DNA of 64,000 nt, from assembly GCA_903913215.1 (NCBI GenBank), contig CAIWKE010000028.1, forward strand, positions 62,001-126,000, in the 5' to 3' direction. Source of the DNA: an uncultured Holophagaceae bacterium (lineage in GTDB: Bacteria; Acidobacteriota; Holophagae; Holophagales; Holophagaceae). Below are positions 27,809-36,524 of this stretch, piece by piece. The notes under the pieces are model-generated. The model was not told where the DNA came from. It was given only the letters and a program-made list of their open reading frames with translations, and searched no databases. Each line of letters begins with the position of its first letter. Position 1 is the first letter of the stretch. The translations under genes were made by a program, and so were the position numbers.

Positions 27809-28564
27809 TCAGGTCCAGCGGCTGCTCCGGATTGGGCTGGGTGGTGGGGGCTCAGGGTGCCCATGATTTCGCTGGAGAAAGTCCTGAATGGCTTGCACGC
27901 AGGCCTCGGGCCGGGTCTGGAGGAGCCAGTGGGGCCCCTGGAGGCGGACCATGTCCAGCGTGGGGCCGTGGCTGCGAAGCCAGGTCGCGGCGGCCTTCGG
28001 AACCAGGCGGTCCTGAGCCGCCACCAGGGCCAGCAGGGGCACCTCGATCTGCCTTAGGCAATCCGTATGATCCACGGTGCTCACGGCCAGGAGGCGGCCC
28101 TTGAGGGTGGCCGGCGGGAAGAAGGTCAGCATCGTGTCCACCAGATGCTCCAGAGCCCCGGCATGGCGCCCGCCCAGCAGCAGGCGCCGCAGCCAGGACA
28201 GGGGCAGGCGCGGGGGCGGCAGGTTGCGCAGCAGGGGTGCCAGCCAATTCAAGTGGGGCCTGGGATTGCGGGCAAAGGTCGAACAGAGGACCACGCCCAC
28301 CAACCCCTTGGGCCGCTCCGCCCCCAGGGCCAGGACCACAGGCCCGGAGAAGGATTCCCCCAGCAGTAGGAAGGGGCGGTCCACAGGCAGCTGGTCCCGG
28401 GCGAAGGTGATGCAGTCGGCGTAGGACGTCAGAGCCACCGGGTACCGCAGCACCCGCGTGGGCCACTTCCCCAGTGCTTCCAGGAAGGGCTCGAACATGA
28501 TCCCCGTCCCGTCCATGCCGGGAAGCAGGACCAGGAGTGGCGGGGCGTCAGGCGGGGAAGACAT
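27809..28564 (-). CDS. Alpha/beta hydrolase
   Basis: 251 residues with LVLLPGMDGTGIMFEP (oxyanion-hole loop), nucleophile elbow LLLGESFSGPVVLALG (Ser about 90) and candidate catalytic Asp/His in AAQDRLVP and LQGPHWLLQT. This is a cytoplasmic esterase/lipase-like fold with unknown substrate. It is the first gene of the pair with the epimerase-DUF2867 protein. Confidence 0.82.
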   Translation of the reverse strand: MSSPPDAPPLLVLLPGMDGTGIMFEPFLEALGKWPTRVLRYPVALTSYADCITFARDQLPVDRPFLLLGESFSGPVVLALGAERPKGLVGVVLCSTFARNPRPHLNWLAPLLRNLPPPRLPLSWLRRLLLGGRHAGALEHLVDTMLTFFPPATLKGRLLAVSTVDHTDCLRQIEVPLLALVAAQDRLVPKAAATWLRSHGPTLDMVRLQGPHWLLQTRPEACVQAIQDFLQRNHGHPEPPPPSPIRSSRWT

Positions 28565-28739
28565 CTGGGCAGTATCTCAGCCCAAGGGGCGCATTCCCAG
28601 CGGAGTACATGATCAACAGTGATCCCTGCGCCGGGGTTTTCTGGTTCTGCTTCCTCGCCGTTCCTCACCGGTTAAATGTTCTTCCGGTTTTGGTGCCTGG
28701 CAGTTGGGCTGCGGCCAGTGTTTCTGGACCATGGGTGGT

Positions 28740-29516
28740 TCACAACGTCGTGCTGTGTCCGCCATCGAGGATGAGCTGCTGGCCGGTCATGTGGCGGGAG
28801 GCTTCGGAGGCCAGGAAGACCACGGCGCCCATGAGGTCCGCATCGCCGCCCAGGCGGCCCAGGGGCGTGGCGGCCAGGACCTCCGCTTCGATCTTCTCCA
28901 GTAAGGCCGCGGACATTTTCGTGGGGAAGAAACCCGGGCAGATGGCGTTCACGTTGATGTTGTGCGGGCCCCACTCGGAGGCCAGCGTGCGGGTGAAGGC
29001 CAGCACCGCGCCCTTGCTGGTGTTGTAGGCCAGGGTGGTCATGCCCGGCGGGTTGCCCGCCAGCCCGGCAATGCTGGAGATGTTGATGATCTTGCCTGAC
29101 CCCTGGGGCATGAAGCAGCGCCGTCCCACCTCCTGGCTCAGGACAAACATGGCGTCGATGTTGAGGGCCATGACCTTACGCCAGGCCTCCACTGGGAGGG
29201 CCTCAGCCGGCGCACTCCAGGTGGCCCCGGCGTTGTTCACGAGGATATCGATGGTGCCGTAGCGGGCCAGCACCGCGTCCACCAGACTGGGGATGGCTTC
29301 GGCCTTGACGAGGTCGCCCGGCACGACCAGCACCTCGAAGCCCAGGGCCTGCAGTCGTGCCTCCGCCAGCGCCAGCTCATCGGCCTTCCGCGCCGTGAGC
29401 GCCAGCTTCGCGCCCATCTCCCCCAGGGCCATCGCCATCTGCAGACCGAGGCCGCGGGACCCGCCGGTGACCAGGGCCACCTTGCCGGAGAGATCGAAGA
29501 GTTGTCTGACGCCCAT
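28740..29516 (-). CDS. Short-chain dehydrogenase/reductase
   Basis: 258 residues of a classical SDR: cofactor motif VTGGSRGLGLQMA, NNAG, catalytic Ser in NISSIAGLAG, and YNTSKGAVLAFTR (YxxxK), ending with the usual LDGGHSTTL. It resembles gluconate 5-dehydrogenase or 3-oxoacyl reductase-type enzymes; the substrate is not determinable. The gaps to both neighbours (175 and 102 bases) suggest it may be transcribed alone. Confidence 0.88.
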   Translation of the reverse strand: MGVRQLFDLSGKVALVTGGSRGLGLQMAMALGEMGAKLALTARKADELALAEARLQALGFEVLVVPGDLVKAEAIPSLVDAVLARYGTIDILVNNAGATWSAPAEALPVEAWRKVMALNIDAMFVLSQEVGRRCFMPQGSGKIINISSIAGLAGNPPGMTTLAYNTSKGAVLAFTRTLASEWGPHNINVNAICPGFFPTKMSAALLEKIEAEVLAATPLGRLGGDADLMGAVVFLASEASRHMTGQQLILDGGHSTTL

Positions 29517-29618
29517 GAATGACCTCCCCTGCCTGCCGCGAGTGGATAGGGAGACTCTGCGGCAAAAGGCAGCTGAAGGCCAGGGGCGCTCTGGGGGCCG
29601 CCCGACAGAAGGGGAGGT

Positions 29619-30074
29619 CTACATGGGCAGGAGCTGTGGGTGGGCCAGCCGGGCGAAGTCCTCATAGGCCATGCGCACCACCTCGGTGTGGGTGCCGGCA
29701 TTGAAGGCAATCTGCTCGTCGGCGGCGAGGTGGGGCTCGACATAGGTCGGCAGACCGAAGAGGTGGCCGAAGGGCGGCATGGCGCCCGGCTCACAGCCAG
29801 GGAAGTCGGGGATGAAGTCCCGCTCCTCGGCCAGCTTGGCCTCCAGGGCCCCGGTGCCTTGGCGCAGCCGCTCCAGGTCCAGCTTCCGGTTGGCGGGCAG
29901 CACCGCCAAGGCTAGGTGGCCATCGAGCTCGACCACCACCGTCTTGGCCATCTCCCGGCCAGGAATGTGGGCCGCCCCAGCCACGGAGGTGGCCGTGAAG
30001 GCCACGGGGTGCGGGATGACCTGGAAAGGCACCCGCTGCTCGTTCAGGAATTGCTTCAGGTTCATCGCGGGCAT
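29619..30074 (-). CDS. YbaK/EbsC-type aminoacyl-tRNA deacylase
   Basis: 151 residues of the YbaK fold: PFQVIPHPVAFTATSVAGAA, conserved lysine in GREMAKTVVVELDG, and a C-terminal FNAGTHTEVVRMAYEDF. Family members hydrolyse mis-charged tRNAs, such as Cys-tRNA(Pro) or Ala-tRNA(Pro). The length and end pattern fit the stand-alone deacylase group. AGGAGG just upstream fixes the ATG at 30074. Confidence 0.82.
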   Translation of the reverse strand: MPAMNLKQFLNEQRVPFQVIPHPVAFTATSVAGAAHIPGREMAKTVVVELDGHLALAVLPANRKLDLERLRQGTGALEAKLAEERDFIPDFPGCEPGAMPPFGHLFGLPTYVEPHLAADEQIAFNAGTHTEVVRMAYEDFARLAHPQLLPM

Positions 30075-30145
30075 GGCAGCCTCCTGGGACCGGAACCAGA
30101 GTTAAAGATGGGTCCGGGTCCAGGGAGGCGCCAAGGTTTTGAACG

Positions 30146-32620
30146 TCAGCCCATGGGCTCTTCGTGCTTGCAGGCGGGGCATACCAGCACCTGGATCGGA
30201 TCCTTGCCACGGGGCTTCTTGGTCTTTTCGCCCATCATGGGGTTCTTGCAGGCGGGGCAGGTGACGGGCACGGGCTTGTCCCAGGCGGTGAAGTCGCACT
30301 TGGGATAGTTGGTGCAGCCGTAGAAGACCTTGCCGAAGCGCGTCTTGCGGGGGCTGATGCCGCCTCCGCACTTGGGGCAGGGGATGGCCAGGATCTCCTT
30401 CTTCACGGTCTTGCAGCCTGGGTAGTCGATGCAGCAGACGAACTCACCGTAGCGGCCATGGCGCTTCACGAAGCCCTTGCCGCAGTTGGGGCAGTTCTCC
30501 CCGGTGGGCTCGTCGGCGGGAACGGGAATGCCCTTGGGGTCGGCCTTCACGATGCCCTTGCACTTGGGGTAGTTGGGGCAGGCCCAGAAGGGGCCCCACT
30601 GGCCCTTGCGCAGGTTCATGGGGGTGGTGCCACACAGCGGGCACTCCGGCGCGTCTTCGGGCTCTTCCATCTTCTCGAGGTCTGCGGTGTAGTCGCACTT
30701 GTCCTTTTCGAGTTCGGCGCTGTAATTCGTACAGCCCACGAAGAGGCCATTGCGGCCGATGCGCTTGAGCAGCGTGCCGGCGCCCTTCTTGCGGGTGCCG
30801 CACTTGGGGCAGGCCTCGCCTGTGGGCACGCCGGCCTTCAGGTTCTGCATGTCCCGGCCGGCGGCGGCCAGGGATTCCTCGAAGGGGCCGTAGAAGTCCG
30901 TCATGGCCTTCTTGAAGGTGAGCTTGCCTTCCTCGATGCGGTCGAGGTTGCCCTCCATGCCCGAGGTGTACTTGGGATCCATGAGGTCCACGAAGCCCTG
31001 CAGCAGCAGCTCCGTGACGGTCATGCCCAGATCCGTAGGCTTGAAACGACCCTCGTGTTTCTTGACGTAGTCGCGGTCCTGGATGGTGCTGATGATGCTG
31101 GCGTAGGTGGAGGGGCGGCCGATGCCATCCTCTTCCAGTTCCTTCACCAGGGTGGCTTCATTGAAGCGGGTGGGGGGCTTGGTGAACTGCTGGTCCGCGT
31201 CGAGCTGCTCGAGCTTGAGGGCCTCGCCGAGCTTCAGGGCCGGCAGTAGGGTGTCATCCTCTTCCTCTTCTTCGGGGCCCTTGGTGGCATCGGCGATGGC
31301 TTCGGCGTCGGTCTCGGTCTTGTCGGCGCGGTAGACCGCCAGCCAGCCCGGGAAGCGCTCGATCTCACCCTTGGCCTCGAAGAGGGCCGTGTCCTTGCCC
31401 GCGGTGGCCTCGGTCTGAACCACGGTCTCGTCGAAGCGGGCGGCCTCCATCTGCGAGGCCATGGTGCGGCGCCAGATGAGGGCGTAGAGGCGGAACTGGT
31501 CCGGCTCCAACTGGCCGCGCAGGCTCTCGGGCGTGCGGGTGATGTCCGTGGGGCGGATGGCCTCATGGGCGTCCTGGGCGCCGGCCTTGCCGGTGTAGAT
31601 GCGGGCCTTGGCGGGCAGGTATTCCTTGCCGTATTTGTCGGCGATAAACTCGCGGGTGGCCTCCACGGCCTCGGGGGCCATGCGCGGCGAGTCGGTTCTC
31701 ATGTAGGTGATGAGGCCCACGGGGCCTTCGCCGAAGTCGACGCCTTCATAAAGTCGCTGAGCGTTCTGCATGGTGCGGCTCACGCTCATCTTGAGCTTCT
31801 GGGCCGATTCCTGCTGCAGCTTGGCGGTGGTGAAGGGGGCGGCCGGATTCCGCTTCTTCTCCTTGGTCTCCAGGCCCGTGACGGTGTACTGGGCTTTCTC
31901 CAGCTTCGCCTTCAGATCTTGGGCCTGGACGCCATCGCCGACCCGGCGCTTGGTTTCCTTGTTGCCCAGCTGCAGGGGCTGTCCACCCAGCTTCACAAGC
32001 TTCATCCAGAAGGTGGGCGGCAGCTTGGCGGCGAAGCGGCCCTTCAACACCCAGTATTCGACGGGGTTGAAGGCCAGGATCTCCTTTTCGCGATCCACGA
32101 TGATGCGCACGGCCACGCTCTGCACGCGCCCGGCGCTGAGGCCGCGGCGCACCTTGTCCCAGAGCACCTGGCTGACCTTGTAGCCCACCAGGCGGTCCAG
32201 CACGCGGCGGGCCCGCTGGGCATCCACCAGCTTCTTATTAATGACCGTGGGCGCGGCCATGGCCTTCTGGATACCTGCGGGGGTGATCTCGTTGAAGAGG
32301 ACCCGACTTACGGGGAGGCTCTTGGGCGGCTTGATGGCCTCCAGCAGGTGCCAGCTGATGGCCTCCCCCTCGCGGTCAGGATCCGTTGCGAGAATCAGTT
32401 CATCGGCAGTCTTGGCGGCGGCACGAAGCTCCTTGACCACCTTCTCCTTGGCCGGGCTGATCTCGTACTCCTCCTGGAAGCCGTTCTCGATGTCCACGCC
32501 CAGCTTACGGGGCAGGTCCCGGATGTGGCCTACGGAGGCCATCACCTTGTACCCCTTGCCGAGGTACTTGGTGATGGTCTTGGCCTTGGAGGGGCTTTCG
32601 ACGATCACGAGCTTGGTCAA
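30146..32620 (-). CDS. topA: DNA topoisomerase I
   Basis: 824 residues from a TTG at 32620, preceded by GGGAG and yielding the canonical (M)TKLVIVESPSKAKTI start; the longer ATG reading adds a non-conserved leader. Toprim domain (about 1-140), type IA core with catalytic Tyr in VGLITYMRTDS (about residue 305), and five C-terminal zinc ribbons, four with full Cys4 sets (for example CPKCGTRKKG, CPNCGKGFVK, CPKCGGGISP). It relaxes negative supercoils. It lies directly downstream of dprA, a common bacterial arrangement. Confidence 0.95.
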   Translation of the reverse strand: MTKLVIVESPSKAKTITKYLGKGYKVMASVGHIRDLPRKLGVDIENGFQEEYEISPAKEKVVKELRAAAKTADELILATDPDREGEAISWHLLEAIKPPKSLPVSRVLFNEITPAGIQKAMAAPTVINKKLVDAQRARRVLDRLVGYKVSQVLWDKVRRGLSAGRVQSVAVRIIVDREKEILAFNPVEYWVLKGRFAAKLPPTFWMKLVKLGGQPLQLGNKETKRRVGDGVQAQDLKAKLEKAQYTVTGLETKEKKRNPAAPFTTAKLQQESAQKLKMSVSRTMQNAQRLYEGVDFGEGPVGLITYMRTDSPRMAPEAVEATREFIADKYGKEYLPAKARIYTGKAGAQDAHEAIRPTDITRTPESLRGQLEPDQFRLYALIWRRTMASQMEAARFDETVVQTEATAGKDTALFEAKGEIERFPGWLAVYRADKTETDAEAIADATKGPEEEEEDDTLLPALKLGEALKLEQLDADQQFTKPPTRFNEATLVKELEEDGIGRPSTYASIISTIQDRDYVKKHEGRFKPTDLGMTVTELLLQGFVDLMDPKYTSGMEGNLDRIEEGKLTFKKAMTDFYGPFEESLAAAGRDMQNLKAGVPTGEACPKCGTRKKGAGTLLKRIGRNGLFVGCTNYSAELEKDKCDYTADLEKMEEPEDAPECPLCGTTPMNLRKGQWGPFWACPNYPKCKGIVKADPKGIPVPADEPTGENCPNCGKGFVKRHGRYGEFVCCIDYPGCKTVKKEILAIPCPKCGGGISPRKTRFGKVFYGCTNYPKCDFTAWDKPVPVTCPACKNPMMGEKTKKPRGKDPIQVLVCPACKHEEPMG

Positions 32621-32669
32621 TGGAGGACTCCCTACTGGCCTAAGGATGGATCCTATTGGCACACCTTTG

Positions 32670-33515
32670 TCAAGTGACCGGTAGGGCAGAAAGGTCCTCC
32701 AGGAGGTTGGCTGTGGATAGGCAAATCATTGCAGCGCCTTCTCTTAACAAAAAATTTGGGCCTTCGACCGAAAGGTCCTCCGGGGCGCCGGGGCAGACCC
32801 ATAGCTCCTTGCCCAGGTCCAGGGCCAGCCGGGCCGTCACCAGGGAGCCGGACTTCAGCCGGGCTTCCGTGACCAGGACACCCTGAGTCCAGGCCGCCAA
32901 CAGCCAGTTGCGACGGGGGAAGTGCCAGCGCAGGGGCGGAGCCTGGGGCGGAAAGGGGGTGAGGACGCCGTCTCCCGCCGCCACCATGCGGTCCATGAGG
33001 GGCCGGTTCTCCGGCGGGTAGGGGTGATCCAGGCCGGAACCCATGACGCCCCAGGTGGGGCCCGCCGCCAGGGCTCCCTCCTGGGCGGCCCCGTCAATGC
33101 CCCGCGCCAGGCCCGAGATCACCGCCACACCCGCCTCCGTGAGGGCTCGCGCCCAGGCCCGGGTGCGCTCCCATCCCCGCTTGGAGGCCACACGGCTGCC
33201 CACGATGGCCACCCGCAGGCCCGGGGGTGGCAGGCTGCCCCGCACCCAGAGGGCCACTGGATAGGGCAGGGGGGCGATGAGAGGGTCGGCACCTTCGTCG
33301 CCAGGCAGCAGGAGGCGGGCGCCCCGGTCCAGGGCCTCCTGGCGCAGGTGGGGCAGCTACGCCGCAAGGTGTTCCAAGGCCCCCACCTGCTCTGGTGCCA
33401 GCGCCGGGGCCGGGTCCAGCTGGAGGGCCGCCCAGAGCCGGGCTTTCTGGCGCTCAGGCCAGTCCAGCAAGGTGAAGGCGAGGGCCCAGAGGCGAAGGTC
33501 GAAGGGGTGGACCAT
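32670..33515 (-). pseudogene. dprA: DprA-like DNA-processing protein interrupted by in-frame TAG
   Basis: One continuous minus-strand frame runs from ATG 33515 (MVHPFDLRLWALAFTLL) to the stop at 32670 but has a TAG at 33359-33357, after GALEHLAA. The text continues in the same frame with LPHLRQEALDRGARLLL and then the Rossmann core VAIVGSRVASKRG, ISGLARGIDGAAQEG and GSLVTARLALDLG of DprA, the RecA/ssDNA loader for transformation. Full length would be about 281 residues, lacking the C-terminal winged helix of longer homologues. A single CAG to TAG change would explain it. A truncated product from an internal GTG at 33257 is possible but no SD is seen. Adjacent to topA as is usual. Confidence 0.8.
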
Positions 33516-33575
33516 ACGGGTTCCAGCGGGATGCCCCCATGCTGGCGGCGGATGTCCCGAATTCCAACTGCAAAA

Positions 33576-33770
33576 GAGAAACCGCGAAAGGCGCGAAAGG
33601 GCGTGAAAGGATGGGATCAAGGTTCGGAGGGCCGAGCTGGCGGCGCCACGAAGGGTTGGTCAATCTAAAATAATTAAAATAATGAATTTAGCAACATAGG
33701 ACACAAGGGGCCCGAATGCACAGGTGGCCAAGCTTTTTTTAGCGTCTTTTCGCGCGTTTCGCGGTTCTCC
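33576..33770. repeat. Inverted pair of CGCGAAA-type intergenic repeats
   Basis: GAGAAACCGCGAAAGGCGCG plus GAAAGG follow-on (33576-33610) reappears inverted at 33741-33770 (read on the minus strand, GGAGAACCGCGAAACGCGCG then AAAAGACGC). The two copies face each other across about 130 bases of partly AT-rich DNA between dprA and rpmB. Same style as the elements at 23971, 25043 and 36525. Confidence 0.6.
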
Positions 33771-33819
33771 TTTTCTCTTCGTGGTTTCTGGGTCAGGGGC
33801 CACCCGCCATCCTTTCTGC

Positions 33820-33847
33820 TTGCGTTCGGCCCCTGCACGGATACACT
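33820..33847 (+). promoter_or_regulatory. Candidate sigma-70 promoter of rpmB
   Basis: TTGCGT (33820-33825) and TACACT (33842-33847) with 16-base spacing sit about 40 bases before the rpmB start. The match to TTGACA/TATAAT is moderate, and the position is right for a short-leader housekeeping gene. Confidence 0.4.
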
Positions 33848-33888
33848 GGTTCTCTTGTTTGTTTTCTCTTTTGGCTCATGAGGTTCCC

Positions 33889-34080
33889 ATGTCCCGTCAG
33901 TGCGAAATTTGCGGTAAGAAGCCCCAGTTCGGGAACAATGTCTCCCACTCCAACAACATCACCAAGCGCCGGTGGAATCCCAACATCCAGCGCGTTCGCG
34001 CCCTGGTGAGCGGCGCCCCCAAGCGCTTGCGGGTCTGCACCTCCTGCATCCAGGCTGGCAAGGTCATCAAGGCCTGCTAG
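33889..34080 (+). CDS. rpmB: Large ribosomal subunit protein bL28
   Basis: 63 residues: [31 protein letters not shown] and a C-terminal [14 protein letters not shown]. Two CxxC pairs (residues 5/8 and 50/53) make this the zinc-binding (C+) form of L28. GAGG lies upstream and a strong rho-independent terminator follows the stop, so it is transcribed alone. Confidence 0.97.
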   Translation: MSRQCEICGKKPQFGNNVSHSNNITKRRWNPNIQRVRALVSGAPKRLRVCTSCIQAGKVIKAC

Positions 34081-34097
34081 GTTTTTCCGAGACATCC

Positions 34098-34124
34098 AAA
34101 AGGCGGCCCTCGGGCCGCCTTTTT
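34098..34124 (+). terminator. Rho-independent terminator after rpmB
   Basis: Arms AAAAGGCGGCCC (34098-34109) and GGGCCGCCTTTT (34112-34123) pair perfectly over a 2-base centre and end in a T-run, 18 bases after the rpmB stop. Confidence 0.92.
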
Positions 34125-34223
34125 GTGTCTACCGAGCCGCCCCCTGGAATCCGGAGGAAGGCCTGTCTCGCTGCAGTACACTGGTCAGACCGGGTCGGCC
34201 GACCTGGGAGGCGGAGTGGCGGC

Positions 34224-34634
34224 ATGGCGTACATCGAGTGGCAGGAGGCCCTGGCAGTCGGGCACCCAGGGATCGACGAGGACCACCAGACGCTGGTGGA
34301 CGCCCTGAACCGCCTTCAGGCTGCCGTGGCAGAGGGCCGCGACCGCGACGAGGTGGCCGCGGTGCTCTACTTCCTGCGGGACTACACGGTGTCCCACTTC
34401 AAGACCGAGGAGGCCCTGATGATCCAGTACGCCTACCCTCAGGCCTCCTCCCACTTCGCGGCTCACTCGGACCTTCTCATGCAGGTGAGCGACTTCATCG
34501 CGGAGTTCCGCTCTGGCAAGCTGGTACAGGGCCAGAGTCTGGTGGACTTCCTGGAGACCTGGCTCATCAACCACATCCTGGACAGCGACCGGGCCCTCGC
34601 TGTGCATCTGCAAGGACGGGTGCTGGCGGGCTGA
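34224..34634 (+). CDS. Bacteriohemerythrin
   Basis: 136 residues with all diiron ligands in order: GIDEDHQTLVD, VSHFKTEEALM, SHFAAHSDLL and LINHILDSDRAL. It is a four-helix bundle that binds O2 reversibly at a non-heme diiron centre; proposed roles are O2 delivery to oxidases or O2 sensing and storage. In an organism with a cbb3 oxidase it fits microaerobic life. Start ATG 34224 has a GGAG-rich upstream region. tsaB follows after 17 bases. Confidence 0.93.
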   Translation: MAYIEWQEALAVGHPGIDEDHQTLVDALNRLQAAVAEGRDRDEVAAVLYFLRDYTVSHFKTEEALMIQYAYPQASSHFAAHSDLLMQVSDFIAEFRSGKLVQGQSLVDFLETWLINHILDSDRALAVHLQGRVLAG

Positions 34635-34651
34635 TCGCCTAGACTGGATCC

Positions 34652-35347
34652 ATGCTCCTCGCCCTCGACACCGCCACCGAGATCCTCCACCTGGCCCTCA
34701 TCCAGGGCGACCAGGTGTGGGCGCGCCGGGTGCCTGCAGGCGTAGGGCGGGGTCACAGCGAGCGCCTGCTTCCCACCCTGAACGAGCTCATGGCCGAGGC
34801 CGGGGCCAGGCCCGCGGATCTCTCCGGTGTGGCGGTCTGCCTGGGGCCCGGCGGCTTCACGAGCCTGCGGATCGGCGTGGCCACAGCCGAGGGCCTGGGC
34901 CTCACGGGCCTGCCCACCTGGGGCTTCTCCGCCTTCGAATTGCGGGCTGAGGCCCTGCGCCAGGCCGGCGTGGTGGGCCCATGCTGGGTCCTGCTGGACG
35001 GTCAGCGGGGCGAGGCCTTCCACCAGCGCTGGGCTGAGGACGCCACCGAACCCGCCGCCAAGAGCCTCCTGCCGAGCTTGGCCGAGCGCATTGGCGCCGA
35101 ACAGTGGTGGGCGCCAGAGGCTTTCCTGCCCAAGGCCGAGGCCGTCCTGACCACGCCCCGCATCGCCCTGGACGACGAGGGCGCGGCCACCCTGGCGGGC
35201 CTGGTGGCCCTGGCTCGGCGGGTAGCCCAGGGCCCTCCAGAGGCGCCCCTGGTGCCCTTCTACCTGAGGGAGACCGATGCGGAGGTGAACTTCCCCTTGG
35301 CCGCCGCCCACCTCTCCGAGGCCCTGCGCAAGGGCGTGGCGCGATGA
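34652..35347 (+). CDS. tsaB: tRNA t6A37 threonylcarbamoyltransferase complex subunit TsaB
   Basis: 231 residues starting MLLALDTATEILHLALIQGD and containing ERLLPTLNELM and AVCLGPGGFTSLRIGVATAE, the signature of TsaB, an inactive ASKHA-fold scaffold that supports TsaD in forming t6A on ANN-decoding tRNAs. rimI overlaps its stop (ATGA), the classic tsaB-rimI pairing. Confidence 0.93.
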   Translation: MLLALDTATEILHLALIQGDQVWARRVPAGVGRGHSERLLPTLNELMAEAGARPADLSGVAVCLGPGGFTSLRIGVATAEGLGLTGLPTWGFSAFELRAEALRQAGVVGPCWVLLDGQRGEAFHQRWAEDATEPAAKSLLPSLAERIGAEQWWAPEAFLPKAEAVLTTPRIALDDEGAATLAGLVALARRVAQGPPEAPLVPFYLRETDAEVNFPLAAAHLSEALRKGVAR

Positions 35348-35775
35348 GGGAGAGTCTGGAGGCTGGAGTCTGGCGTCTGGAGGTAGGCGAACCGCTGCCG
35401 GAGTGGGTGGTCCGACTGGACCGCACGGCCTTCGGCAGCCCCTGGAAGGCGCCTTCGGACCAGGAAGGGTTGTGGCTCCTGCCCGAACGCGGCTTCGCCC
35501 GCTGGACGCTCATTCCGGCCGCCGCCGAGGCCGAACTGCTGCGCATTGCCGTGGACCCTGCCCACCGAGGTAGTGGGCTCGGCCGGACCCTGTTGGAGGC
35601 CTGCCAGCGGGATCTGGCCGCGCAGGGCATCGACCACCTCTTCCTGGAAGTGCGCGTGTCCAACGCCAGCGCCATCGCCCTTTATCGCACCTGCGGCTGG
35701 AAGCCCTGCGGCCTGCGGCGGAGCTACTACGCCGACGGTGAAGACGCGGCGCTGTATGCGCTGAAGCTGAGTTAG
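35344..35775 (+). CDS. rimI: GNAT acetyltransferase, RimI-like
   Basis: 143 residues of GNAT fold. Acetyl-CoA loop VDPAHRGSGLGRTLLEACQR (Q/RxxGxG/A type), followed by LFLEVRVSNASAIALYRTCG and a C-terminal RRSYYADGEDAALYAL, the RimI signature region. RimI acetylates the N-terminus of ribosomal protein bS18. Overlap with tsaB supports the name. The N-terminal third is shorter and more divergent than usual. Confidence 0.85.
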   Translation: MRESLEAGVWRLEVGEPLPEWVVRLDRTAFGSPWKAPSDQEGLWLLPERGFARWTLIPAAAEAELLRIAVDPAHRGSGLGRTLLEACQRDLAAQGIDHLFLEVRVSNASAIALYRTCGWKPCGLRRSYYADGEDAALYALKLS

Positions 35776-35793
35776 AAGAAAAGAAAAACAGAT

Positions 35794-35831
35794 CACCACC
35801 AAGGCGCCAAGACACCAAGAAAAACACCAAG
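35794..35831. repeat. Intergenic ACCAAGGCGCCAAGACACCAAG-type repeat, single-sided
   Basis: Purine-rich tandem of CACCAAG-like units (CACCACCAAGGCGCCAAGA then CACCAAG twice) just after rimI. No facing copy is found. It resembles in style the other intergenic elements here but shares no exact core with them. Confidence 0.4.
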
Positions 35832-35958
35832 AAATGCTGTCGAGTCCTGCTGCAACCTTTCCCACAGCTCAGCGCGACCTCCTCAACCTCAGGCCTGTGG
35901 CCACCTCAGTAGCGCTGAGCCCCCCGGCCACCCCTTGTCTCCATTCCCTACCCCCAGG

Positions 35959-35989
35959 TCTTGACCAACAGGACCAATCCACTCATATT
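35959..35989 (+). promoter_or_regulatory. Candidate promoter of first rrf2 gene
   Basis: TTGACC (35961-35966) and CATATT (35984-35989) with 17-base spacing lie upstream of the ATG at 36011. The -35 lies within TCTTGACCAA, a 10-mer also present at 36663 before the second rrf2 gene, so it may overlap an autoregulatory operator. Confidence 0.45.
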
Positions 35990-36010
35990 TGGGGTCTCTC
36001 TGGGGACGCC

Positions 36011-36508
36011 ATGCTCGGAATCTCGCGACAGACCGACTACGCCGCCCGCGTGGTGCTGCACCTAGCCTGTCTGGCGCCCGGGGCCAAGGTGCCCATTGCC
36101 GACATCGCCAGGCACCGGATGCTGCCCCTGGATTTCGTGCGGCGCATCGTGGGCGACTTGGTGAAGGCGGGCGTCCTCAAAACCTCCCGGGGCTCCGGGG
36201 GCGGCGTGAGCCTGGCCCGGCCCGCAGCGGAAATCTCCCTGGGCGAGGTGGTCCACGCCATGGAAGGGGGTATCGCCCTCAACCACTGCGTGAGCGACCG
36301 CCGCGTCTGTCCCCTGGCGGACCAGTGCCCCGTGCAGTCCGTCTGGGTGGAGGCCACCCAGGTGCTGGATGACTATCTGGTCTCCGTGCGCTTCGATCTG
36401 CTGGCCCTCCGCAGTGCCACCCACCAATCCGCCCACCAGCGCGTGCAGGCCCACGGCCGCGTGCGCGGCGCCGAGCGCTGCCCCATTGCGGACGTGGTCT
36501 CGACCTGA
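36011..36508 (+). CDS. Rrf2-family iron-sulfur transcription regulator (first of two)
   Basis: 165 residues from ATG 36011 (in-frame sequence further upstream is not conserved). N-terminal winged helix ISRQTDYAARVVLHLACL, recognition region and wing KTSRGSGGGVSLARPAAEIS, then three cysteines in C-x6-C-x5-C (NHCVSDRRVCPLADQC) able to hold a 2Fe-2S or 4Fe-4S cluster as in IscR, NsrR or RsrR. Senses iron-sulfur status, NO or redox state. No isc/suf genes are adjacent, so the regulon cannot be guessed. About 60% identical by eye to the next gene's product. Confidence 0.9.
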   Translation: MLGISRQTDYAARVVLHLACLAPGAKVPIADIARHRMLPLDFVRRIVGDLVKAGVLKTSRGSGGGVSLARPAAEISLGEVVHAMEGGIALNHCVSDRRVCPLADQCPVQSVWVEATQVLDDYLVSVRFDLLALRSATHQSAHQRVQAHGRVRGAERCPIADVVST

Positions 36509-36524
36509 GGGCCGAGGGATCACA

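Noticed and set aside
34150-34190. Second promoter with TACACT before bacteriohemerythrin
   Set aside because: GTACACTGGT resembles the rpmB -10 region, but no -35-like hexamer is found 16-18 bases upstream.
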